Shown: one piece after another, positions 1 through 5,266 of the stretch
Layout of the letters: every line of letters starts with the position of its first letter
Position numbering within the stretch: the first letter of the stretch is position 1
DNA from: Fulvivirga aurantia
GTDB taxonomy: Bacteria; Bacteroidota; Bacteroidia; Cytophagales; Cyclobacteriaceae
Assembly: GCF_009711475.1 (NCBI RefSeq)
Contig: NZ_SMMD01000659.1
Location: forward strand, 1-5,266
DNA: 5,266 nt
Reading direction: 5' to 3'
Notes under the pieces: generated by a model
What the model was told of the DNA's origin: nothing
Databases searched by the model: none
What the model saw: the letters and a program-made list of their open reading frames with translations, nothing else
Made by a program: the position numbers and the translations under genes

Positions 1-1901
1 AATACAAAATTGCTACTGATCAGGATTTACGTGAAACTTTCATCAATTCTAATAAAGAAGAGTACAATGCCACTTTAGTAGAGGATAGTATCTTCAACCA
101 TCAAGGGTATGAAGTAAGTTCAAGCGAATATGTAATGCAGGATTCCGTGACGATTAAAGAAGTGCATTTTGCGAGAGGTAATTACGTTTATTATTGGACA
201 TCACAATACACGGGTGAACCTACTGAGGAAATAGAAAAATTTTTATTTCAATGGGAGGTTTTGCCGTGGGAAGAACCCGATTTAGTAACATATGAAACAG
301 ATGATTTTTCAATGGTAGTGTGTCATGACTATGGCTATTCAGGTATCGAATCTTACGATAATAACTTAGATACCTTGATACTTCATAGCTCTCTGGATAA
401 AACTACCGGCATATCCACACTTTTATATGAGTATGACTTCAATGAGTTAGGATTTTTTAATAACACAGATAGTTTAATAAGTTACTACAGCGAAGGCGTA
501 GACGGAAAGCACATATTGAAGGTGGATTCTGTAAATAAGGAAAAAGCAGGCTATTTAAAAACAGTTTATCAAGATTCAGCTTACAGTAACACTACCTATG
601 AATTTATTAAATGGATAGGTGATAAGGTATATTCATTATATGTTACTACTCCTGTAGACATTGAGTCTTCTTATGCAGAGCAGATTCTCGAATCTTTTAC
701 TATCAAAAAAAGTAAGCCGTTTAATCTTTTTGAATCTAAGCTCGACACACTATTAAACATGGTGCAATCTACTGATACAGCCGCGTATGAGCAGGCATCA
801 GGTATATTGGCTAATTACCCTTTTATAAATGAAGACGCCTATAAACTCAAGGAAGTACTTCTTTCAGGTATTTTGCTGGACGAAGGAAGCTGGGGTAGTC
901 CTGGAAATGCCATGATCGAGGCAATTGGTGCTCTGGAGCATGCTGAGGCCATAAGATTCTATGAGGAATTATTTGCTGAAAATCCAATTTATCAGTCGGC
1001 TGTCTTGGAACAGCTTCAAACCTTGCAAACAGAGCTCTCATTTAACCTATATAAGGATTTGCTTGTACAGAAAACAAGTGAGTTGGACTATTCCGATTTT
1101 CAGGTTTATAGAGACAGTTTAAGCATGCTGTCGCCAGATTTACCTATGATCATGACCTTTTTTGAGGAGCCTGAAAATAGGAATATTATTAGTTCATTGC
1201 TTTCAGACTATAACCAAAATGTAGATTTAGCTAAGGATAACTTGAAGCCATATGAAGAGGATTTTTCTAATAGTTTCAGGGCAGTTGCGGATACTATAAA
1301 TATTGAAACAGATTATAACTGGGATGTTTACTACCTCGATAGATTACTAGAATTAAGTTTAGCAAGTGGTGCAAAGGCAAAGTCATTTAAAGGGCAATAT
1401 GATAGGCTCCTAAAAGCGAAAGCCTCCATGCTGCAGATGGTAGGTTTACTTGGTTATTTAAATGCGGATATGTCTGTAAAGTCTAAGATTGTTAAGGAGG
1501 TGCTAGGATATGAGGAAGAAGCTGAGTTTTTGCTTGATCGTATTGAAGACAAAAGGCACATCGATTTCATTACAAAGTACCTTGACATGGTAACTATTTC
1601 GCGAATGTATATTAGATCAAGTCTAACCTATGAGGACTATTACGATGTGAAAATGACCTATGTAGATATGTTTGAAGAGACGATTAACGACACCAAGTAT
1701 AGCTTTTACGTTTTTACATTCTATGATGAGTATTCAGAAACAGAAAATATTAGTTTCTCAGTGTATGCAATGGAAGATAAGAAAATTAGTACCAACGTAT
1801 TATACACTGATATCTATTTAGGTGAGCACGACCCCAAAGATTTTGAGAATGAAAAAGAGGCCATCATCGAAGATTTTAAAACCTATCATCTCGAAATGTA
1901 A
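1..1901 (+). CDS. 5'-truncated large protein of unknown function, with duplicated beta-rich units and a helical middle
   Basis: The reading frame is open from base 3 with no stop before TAA at 1899-1901. The Met at 135 is therefore almost certainly internal, and the true start lies left of the window. About 632 residues are visible. Counting from the Met at 135, two stretches look related: one just before and including HFARGNYVYYW to FLFQWEV (to about residue 42), and one at about 139-190 (GYLKTVYQDS, IGDKVYSLYV, ILESFTI). Both run G-hydrophobic, D-S, aromatic, G-N/D-x-VY, then E..I..F. Residues about 195-490 appear mostly alpha-helical and HEAT/TPR-like in texture, but no repeat consensus is clear. 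The last 100 residues look beta-rich (YSFYVFTFYDEY, ISFSVYAMEDKK). I do not recognise the family. A missing N-terminal signal peptide and cell-envelope location are plausible but cannot be seen. It converges on the minus-strand genes. Confidence 0.85.
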   Translation, partial: YKIATDQDLRETFINSNKEEYNATLVEDSIFNHQGYEVSSSEYVMQDSVTIKEVHFARGNYVYYWTSQYTGEPTEEIEKFLFQWEVLPWEEPDLVTYETDDFSMVVCHDYGYSGIESYDNNLDTLILHSSLDKTTGISTLLYEYDFNELGFFNNTDSLISYYSEGVDGKHILKVDSVNKEKAGYLKTVYQDSAYSNTTYEFIKWIGDKVYSLYVTTPVDIESSYAEQILESFTIKKSKPFNLFESKLDTLLNMVQSTDTAAYEQASGILANYPFINEDAYKLKEVLLSGILLDEGSWGSPGNAMIEAIGALEHAEAIRFYEELFAENPIYQSAVLEQLQTLQTELSFNLYKDLLVQKTSELDYSDFQVYRDSLSMLSPDLPMIMTFFEEPENRNIISSLLSDYNQNVDLAKDNLKPYEEDFSNSFRAVADTINIETDYNWDVYYLDRLLELSLASGAKAKSFKGQYDRLLKAKASMLQMVGLLGYLNADMSVKSKIVKEVLGYEEEAEFLLDRIEDKRHIDFITKYLDMVTISRMYIRSSLTYEDYYDVKMTYVDMFEETINDTKYSFYVFTFYDEYSETENISFSVYAMEDKKISTNVLYTDIYLGEHDPKDFENEKEAIIEDFKTYHLEM

Positions 1902-1980
1902 TAGTTTGCATTTGTTGGAGAATTGATATGAACCGCTATATAAGAGCTCATTGGCAGCAGACTACTATTATGTTAGAACG

Positions 1981-2145
1981 TCATCTTATTAATAAATAAA
2001 GCAACACAAGTACTAAGGCAATTAGCGGTTCAAGCAGTTTGAATTTCTTTTTCCTTGTACCTCTAAGTATAAAACCTAATAAATAAGCAGTTAGAGAAAT
2101 AAGTGTAATGAAAATCAACGAGTAAAATTGGTCTAACCAACTCAT
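1981..2145 (-). CDS. 54-aa small membrane protein with two predicted transmembrane helices
   Basis: The minus strand reads ATG at 2145 to TGA at 1981-1983 with 54 codons. The product has an N-terminal hydrophobic stretch at about residues 9-27 (SLIFITLISLTAYLLGFIL), a very basic turn at 29-36 (GTRKKKFK), and a second hydrophobic stretch at about 38-53 (LEPLIALVLVLLYLLI), ending in Arg. This is a helix-basic loop-helix hairpin; by the positive-inside rule the loop should be cytoplasmic and both termini outside. It starts 57 nt after the stop of the thioredoxin-like gene on the same strand and may be cotranscribed with it. There is no recognisable ribosome binding site: the leader is AT-rich, which is normal for Bacteroidota. 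The frame and clean amphipathic design argue for a real gene, but its length leaves some chance of coincidence. No family is recognised. Confidence 0.6.
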   Translation of the reverse strand: MSWLDQFYSLIFITLISLTAYLLGFILRGTRKKKFKLLEPLIALVLVLLYLLIR

Positions 2146-2202
2146 TTTCAGTATTTATATATTTTTATATGATGACCCAAATTACGCTTTAGCGCATGTG
2201 CT

Positions 2203-2646
2203 TTACAGTGCGTTGTTGTTTGAAAGTTGATTCATAACATTCTCTAAATCAAATTTTTTCCCTTCTAGTACTTTAATCTTCTTTCCATGCGTGTCAGTTA
2301 GAATGAGGGAGGGCAATTCATTAGTTTCATATTTCTTTTTGAATACTTCGTAATCTTTGTTAGTCGGGTTTTTACTATCAAATACTACCTCCTTAGTAAG
2401 GTCGATAAGGAATAAAACTAGTCTTTGGCTGGCGTACTCTTGAAATTCTGGCTGATTTATGACTTTCTTATCCATTTTTTTACATGGAGTACACCAGTCA
2501 CTTCCAGTCAAAATGATCAGTATTTGTTTGTTTTCCTGATTAGCGAGTTCAGTTGCTTTGTTCCAATCTGTGATCATCTCGACTTCTTGCGAGATTCCTG
2601 ATTGATTAATTGATGTTAATAGAAATAGAATTAATATATATTTCAT
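2203..2646 (-). CDS. Exported thioredoxin-like protein (CTPC active site)
   Basis: This is a 147-aa protein with a typical signal peptide (MKYILILFLLTSINQSGISQ), so it should act in the periplasm. The mature part is a small thioredoxin fold of the Thioredoxin_7/DsbD-gamma-like type: ILIILTGSDWCTPCKKM at about residues 42-58 carries the CxxC pair (Cys52, Cys55), and LPSLIL supplies the expected cis-proline (Pro112) before a core strand. By family it is a thiol-disulfide oxidoreductase; its partner is not evident. The frame stays open upstream to a Met at 2772, but that 42-residue extension is translated from repeat copy 1 and would bury the signal peptide. The start at 2646 is therefore preferred. 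The active site is CTPC rather than the commoner CGPC. The 54-aa membrane protein follows 57 nt downstream. Confidence 0.9.
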   Translation of the reverse strand: MKYILILFLLTSINQSGISQEVEMITDWNKATELANQENKQILIILTGSDWCTPCKKMDKKVINQPEFQEYASQRLVLFLIDLTKEVVFDSKNPTNKDYEVFKKKYETNELPSLILTDTHGKKIKVLEGKKFDLENVMNQLSNNNAL

Positions 2647-2687
2647 CTTGGTTGTGGTGGTCAATTTGTGGCTAAATCCCAAGTTTG

Positions 2688-2755
2688 GCGCTCTGGCCTC
2701 CGAGCTTTTAAATAGCATTGAAAATAGCGAATCTGCCAGTACATTCAAAGTATCA
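2688..2755. repeat. 68-bp dispersed repeat, copy 1
   Basis: It aligns without gaps to 4337-4404, with 56 of 68 positions identical by hand count. The identity includes an unbroken 20-bp block at 2704-2723 and an 11-bp block at 2725-2735. Both copies point the same way and lie just upstream of a minus-strand start codon (41 nt here, before the thioredoxin-like gene). Internal pairing is possible: CGCT at 2689-2692 with AGCG at 2726-2729, and TAC/GTA around the ATTCAAA loop at 2743-2749. A further small palindrome, GTATCAGATAC, covers 2750-2760. The function is unknown. It could be a cassette junction, a regulatory leader element or the remnant of a small mobile repeat. Confidence 0.8.
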
Positions 2756-2895
2756 GATACATACTGCATCATACAGGTAAAATCCCCCGAGAGAAGAAGA
2801 TTGTAGAAAGTACATCACTTATGTGTCGGTAGATAAGCGGGATGTTTAGCAACACTTGTAGATGACTATACCATGCTATATCATTTTTAGCGAAT

Positions 2896-3519
2896 TTAAT
2901 CGTAGATGTAGTACTTCCAGTTTTGGTATGGAGTGTCGTACAATGTTGGCATTTCTCCTCTTGTTGTGTGTTGGTTATTGGGGTCATATGTTACAACTTC
3001 AAAGTTGAAACCCATGATCACATTTTGTTGAAAAGTTAGCTTGTACGATTGTTCAGTTCGTTCGTAATGAAATTTCTTGATCCCAATAGGTGATGGGTTT
3101 GGAATTTCTGTATTCAGTTCCTCAATTTCGTGTGGATATGTTCCGTTTGCTAGTTTATAATCTTCAATTTTATGAATTAATAGGTTAGCCTCTCTGATTG
3201 CCAGATTCCTACTTAAATCGCTTGTGAACGAAGATATATAAGTGGTTGATAAAAATGTTGATATACAAAGGGTTAGAATGAGGAATCCAAATGAATTCAA
3301 AATTCGTTGTTTGGATTTCTTAAATGCAAATCGTTCAACCAATAGCCAGACTATTAAGATTAGAGTCAAAAGAATTCCTGCAATTGAGGCAAGTTGGGCA
3401 GCATTGAAAATCCAGTTTGCTGGTCGAAATAGAACGCTCGGACCAGGTATAAAGATGAGTTGAGTGAGAAAAAGTACTAAAACGTTGATAAGTAGCGTAA
3501 CCTTCAAGTTGATTTTCAT
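2896..3519 (-). CDS. Three-helix inner-membrane protein with pilin-like periplasmic domain
   Basis: The 207-aa product has three hydrophobic segments at about residues 6-26, 41-63 and 76-96, followed by a soluble C-terminal part of about 110 residues. Basic residues after segment 2 (FAFKKSKQR, 65-72) suggest a cytoplasmic loop there, which would put the C-terminal domain outside the membrane. That domain begins with a helix running into KIEDYKLANGTYPHEIEEL (117-135), the 'Y..xNGxYP..L.EL' pattern seen after the N-terminal helix of pseudopilins, and continues with beta-like strands (KKFHYERTEQSYKLTF, FNFEVVTYDP). It has no prepilin cleavage motif, so it is not itself a pilin. The start lies 5 nt after the stop of the NADAR gene (TGA-atcgc-ATG), so the two are very probably cotranscribed and perhaps translationally coupled. 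The function is not recognised. Confidence 0.85.
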   Translation of the reverse strand: MKINLKVTLLINVLVLFLTQLIFIPGPSVLFRPANWIFNAAQLASIAGILLTLILIVWLLVERFAFKKSKQRILNSFGFLILTLCISTFLSTTYISSFTSDLSRNLAIREANLLIHKIEDYKLANGTYPHEIEELNTEIPNPSPIGIKKFHYERTEQSYKLTFQQNVIMGFNFEVVTYDPNNQHTTRGEMPTLYDTPYQNWKYYIYD

Positions 3520-3524
3520 GCGAT

Positions 3525-4307
3525 TCAGTGATTTAGCTCTATTTCCTCAAAGAAGCCTCTCCAGTTCTTAGGTTCAGGGTTAGCAATTTGGAATTTTACT
3601 TTTTCAGACTTTGTCAAACTCTGATAGTTTTTAAAAAAGTTGATTATGAAATCTTCTCCTTTGCCCATGCGCCAAAAGATGTCTACTGCATCAATTGCAG
3701 GAAATTCGTTCCAAGGCGTGCGGAATTGGAAGTCAGCAATTTGAAAGAACCCATGTTCTCTGAAAAAATCTCTAGTTTCCATGAGTACGAACCCCAACAA
3801 GTTTAGCCCTCTCCACGAATAGATGTTTGTTGCATCTTCACTGTCTTTTGATAATCCAATTCCCCAAATTGTATCTACTGGACTTGCTTCTACTAATACT
3901 CTGTCCTTAGTGTTAAGGAGGTAATTACCCAGTTCTTGGTTTTGGCTGAACTTATTAATGTTCCCAGTTTTCACAATTGAGTAGCGGTTTGATACCCAGA
4001 CTTGTTCATCAAATCCAGTTACTTGCCTTCCTAGATCTTTCGCTTCACCAGGCTTATTGCATTCAATGATCTTTTGGTGAATATCGTAGTTGTCGAACAA
4101 TAGGGCTTTCTGCGACATCATCCAGTGCTCTGTTGTTTTATATGTTATGCCGTTTACCTCAAAAGGACTCTCAAACCATTGACTCAAACACCAATTTCCA
4201 ACCGTTTGATCTTGGGGCGAAGTGTGCCCCCAAAAGAACAGGTATTTGAGGGGGTTTCCCTTTTCAAATTCCTCTTTCAACCAATCGATATTGTATGCTT
4301 TCGTCAT
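3525..4307 (-). CDS. NADAR (YbiA-like) domain protein with C-terminal extension
   Basis: The 260-aa product carries the NADAR/DUF1768 domain over about residues 20-180: FFWGHTSP (24-31), LSQWFESPFEVNGITYKTTEHWMMSQKA (41-68), KDLGRQVTGFD (90-100), KFSQN (119-123), LVEASPVDTIWGIGL (138-152) and NLLGFVLMETRD (169-180). Family members cleave N-glycosidic bonds: E. coli YbiA-type proteins act on reactive riboflavin-pathway intermediates, and other NADAR proteins remove ADP-ribose from guanine, some paired with DarT1 toxins. No DarT-like toxin is visible here, so the substrate is open. No signal peptide is seen, so it should be cytoplasmic. Residues about 181-260 extend past the usual domain end and contain FPAIDAVDIFWRMGKGEDF and a Trp/Phe-rich tail. 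It heads an operon with the membrane protein 5 nt downstream, and repeat copy 2 lies 29 nt before its start. Confidence 0.93.
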   Translation of the reverse strand: MTKAYNIDWLKEEFEKGNPLKYLFFWGHTSPQDQTVGNWCLSQWFESPFEVNGITYKTTEHWMMSQKALLFDNYDIHQKIIECNKPGEAKDLGRQVTGFDEQVWVSNRYSIVKTGNINKFSQNQELGNYLLNTKDRVLVEASPVDTIWGIGLSKDSEDATNIYSWRGLNLLGFVLMETRDFFREHGFFQIADFQFRTPWNEFPAIDAVDIFWRMGKGEDFIINFFKNYQSLTKSEKVKFQIANPEPKNWRGFFEEIELNH

Positions 4308-4336
4308 TCAAGATTAAGAAATAAGACTCATTTATA

Positions 4337-4404
4337 GCGCTGGGGCCTGCATGCTTTTAAATAGCATTGAAATTAGCGAATCTGGTGATGCATTCAAAGC
4401 ATCA
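4337..4404. repeat. 68-bp dispersed repeat, copy 2
   Basis: This is the second copy of the element at 2688-2755, in the same orientation and offset by exactly 1649 bp. It has better pairing potential than copy 1: TGATGC (4386-4391) with GCATCA (4399-4404) around a 7-nt loop, and ATGCT (4351-4355) with AGCAT (4363-4367) nested inside CGCT (4338-4341) and AGCG (4375-4378). It occupies the leader of the NADAR operon, and sequence similarity to copy 1 stops at GCGCT on the side facing the start codon. It could be a recombination junction or a structured 5' leader. Confidence 0.8.
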
Positions 4405-4408
4405 ATCA

Positions 4409-4438
4409 GCCGTTACTTTGCATAATGCTAAATACGGC
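4409..4438 (-). other. Imperfect hairpin downstream of the 4463-4993 gene
   Basis: On the minus strand GCCGT and ACGGC pair around an inner TTT/AAA and GCA/TGC stem with a bulged A and a TTA loop. It lies 24 nt past the stop codon at 4463 and directly abuts repeat copy 2. There is no following T-run, so it is not a standard Rho-independent terminator. It could still protect the transcript 3' end or belong to the same composite intergenic element as the repeat. A short CGAT-TT-ATCG hairpin lies beside it at about 4444-4453. Confidence 0.4.
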
Positions 4439-4462
4439 CATGCGATAAATCGTTAGTTCCTT

Positions 4463-4993
4463 TTATTTAAGATTTAAAAGTTCGTTTAGATAGAATTTTT
4501 GTTTCTCAACCCATTGAGAGTTGGCGCTTGTTTGATGTTCTCCTTCTGGGTTGATCCATCTGATTAGTTTGTTGTTGTAGAAGTAATACCGGTGCTCATG
4601 TTTTTTAGTTTTGTTAGGGTCATATGCTTCATCAAACCCCATTTCATTAGCTTTCTTGGCATCCATGTAATAAGGCATATTGTATTTGAATTCTTGATCA
4701 AAAACGAATAGAAGTTGTAGGTTGTCAATGTAAAACTCCCTGTAGAGCTTGCCAGTCTCTCCTAAATATTCAATTCGAACCTTAACTAATTCGTCATTGT
4801 CATAATATTTCTTAATGGTTGCTCCATCTGTTGACTCTTCAAAAGTTAGCTCTTCCCTTACCTGAAAGCTGTCAAGACTGCGCTCTACAAAATTGAAATG
4901 TTCGCGAATGTCTTTAATCATTTCTTCTTGAGACTGACCGTAAAGGCAGCAGGATATGAGCAGAAATATTACCTTCAGAATGGAGAGTTTCAT
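4463..4993 (-). CDS. Exported protein or lipoprotein of unknown function
   Basis: The 176-aa product begins with a clear signal peptide (MKLSILKVIFLLISCCLYGQSQ). Two readings are possible: signal peptidase I cleavage near YGQ-SQ, common in Bacteroidota, or a lipobox LISC with Cys15 as the lipid-bearing residue. The mature part is Tyr-, Glu- and Lys-rich and looks beta-rich: repeated short strand-turn patterns such as ATIKKYYDNDELVKVRIEY (59-77), GKLYREFYIDNLQLLFVF (81-98) and HRYYFYNNKLIRWINPEGE (134-152). The 'YY.N..L....' pattern is typical of small uncharacterised Bacteroidota envelope proteins. No catalytic motif is seen. Its start is separated by 152 bp from the upstream truncated gene, and it is separated from the NADAR operon by a repeat and hairpin, so it probably forms its own transcript. 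The family is not recognised. Confidence 0.85.
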   Translation of the reverse strand: MKLSILKVIFLLISCCLYGQSQEEMIKDIREHFNFVERSLDSFQVREELTFEESTDGATIKKYYDNDELVKVRIEYLGETGKLYREFYIDNLQLLFVFDQEFKYNMPYYMDAKKANEMGFDEAYDPNKTKKHEHRYYFYNNKLIRWINPEGEHQTSANSQWVEKQKFYLNELLNLK

Positions 4994-5025
4994 ATTTTTC
5001 TTTTCAAATCTTCTAGTTTATATGA

Positions 5026-5057
5026 ATTAACTTTGGTCCGCGCCCACATATGTTAAT
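5026..5057. promoter_or_regulatory. 6-bp inverted repeat with GC-rich centre, upstream of the 4463-4993 gene
   Basis: ATTAAC at 5026-5031 and GTTAAT at 5052-5057 are perfect inverted copies 20 bp apart, centred about 48 bp upstream of the start codon at 4993. The spacer holds a GC-rich core (GGTCCGCGCCC) that stands out in this AT-rich gap. It could be a protein-binding site near the promoter or a weak hairpin. Six-base arms of simple AT composition can arise by chance. Confidence 0.25.
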
Positions 5058-5127
5058 CCTTAATATAGTTCTTGTTATTTCAGGCAAAACGTCAATTGCA
5101 TTGAACTTACCTGGAAAGTATTGTGGG

Positions 5128-5143
5128 ACATGGTAGGCCATGT
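5128..5143. terminator. Short hairpin just past the stop of the right-edge gene
   Basis: ACATGG and CCATGT form a perfect 6-bp stem with a 4-nt loop, starting 2 nt after the TAA of the truncated minus-strand gene. The position fits a transcript 3'-end hairpin. There is no T-tract after it, so a terminator call is tentative. Confidence 0.35.
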
Positions 5144-5145
5144 TA

Positions 5146-5266
5146 TTAGGCGTTTTTTAATAAAAAGTATATCTCACGTTCAAATTCGTACTTCATTTTC
5201 TTAATTGCATTGTCCCACTCGTATAAACTCCGACCGATATAAACTGGTGTTAGAAGCAGAAGTATT
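5146..5266 (-). CDS. C-terminal end of a truncated minus-strand gene, product unknown
   Basis: The minus-strand frame beginning at base 5265 is open for 39 codons to TAA at 5146-5148, and its start lies beyond the right edge. The visible residues begin with a hydrophobic run (ILLLLTPVYIG), followed by a charged helix-like segment (SLYEWDNAIKKMKYEFEREIYFLLKNA). This could be the end of a membrane-anchored protein whose last transmembrane helix is cut by the window edge. It is too short to assign. The frame is open to the edge and is followed by a hairpin, which supports a real gene end. Confidence 0.6.
   Translation of the reverse strand, partial: ILLLLTPVYIGRSLYEWDNAIKKMKYEFEREIYFLLKNA

Noticed and set aside
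1928..1999. 23-codon plus-strand frame (MNRYIRAHWQQ...) with GGAG upstream
   Set aside because: It is very short, overlaps the end of the opposite-strand 54-aa gene, and has no recognisable features. The SD-like GGAG is probably chance in a genome that does not appear to use such sites.
1929..2032. Inverted pair TGAACCGCT / AGCGGTTCA
   Set aside because: A 9-bp match 86 bp apart, with one arm inside the small-protein gene and no further symmetry or target duplication. Probably coincidence.
2736..2765. Bacteroidota-type promoter (TAnnTTTG) at ATACTTTGAATG within the repeat
   Set aside because: The match lacks one spacer base, copy 2 reads GATGCTTTG at the same place, and no convincing TTG box lies at the right distance upstream.
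2875..2898. Third partial repeat copy at the end of the three-helix protein gene
   Set aside because: Only the 9-mer TTAGCGAAT matches; the flanking bases do not align with copies 1 or 2.
2769..2987. 72-aa minus-strand frame overlapping the three-helix protein
   Set aside because: It overlaps the better-supported membrane protein in another frame, and its composition (many Thr/His/Gln, no domain) is typical of a shadow frame. The plus-strand frames at 3242-3463, 3588-3806 and 4125-4337 and the minus frame at 847-1041 were dropped for the same reason.
2688..4454. Integron attC sites in the intergenic repeats
   Set aside because: The single-orientation array with repeats fits the idea, and CTAAC/CGTTAG occurs near 4451-4456. 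However, no GTTRRRY core paired with RYYYAAC could be placed at the repeat ends on either strand, and no integrase is in the window.

Overview
The window is AT-rich, shows almost no Shine-Dalgarno sites ahead of its starts, and encodes secreted proteins whose signal peptides end in Gln-rich motifs (YGQSQ, SGISQ). This suggests a member of the Bacteroidota, probably a marine Cytophagales-type organism. The placement is inferred from style only; no marker gene is present.

Layout: a long plus-strand gene enters from the left edge and ends at 1901. Everything after it is on the minus strand and converges on it. Read in the minus direction from the right edge, the order is: the C-terminal end of a truncated gene (5266-5146); a secreted or lipoprotein-like protein (4993-4463); a 155-bp gap holding repeat copy 2 and a hairpin; a tight two-gene operon of a NADAR/YbiA-family ADP-ribose N-glycosidase-like protein and a three-helix membrane protein with a pilin-like periplasmic part (4307-2896, 5-nt gap); a 249-bp gap holding repeat copy 1; a small exported thioredoxin-like protein (2646-2203); and a 54-aa two-helix membrane protein (2145-1981). 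No intergenic stretch exceeds 300 bp.

The genes share no obvious pathway. Most encode exported or membrane proteins, and the set looks like an accessory array of mostly orphan genes. The most notable structure is a 68-bp repeat present twice in direct orientation (2688-2755 and 4337-4404; 56 of 68 positions identical, no gaps). The two copies bracket the NADAR/membrane-protein operon exactly and lie 41 and 29 nt upstream of the next start codons. With the hairpins between genes, this gives a cassette-like organisation, although no integron attC core site is visible.

The only functional assignments made with confidence are the NADAR domain protein and the thioredoxin-fold protein. The other products are described from visible sequence features only.
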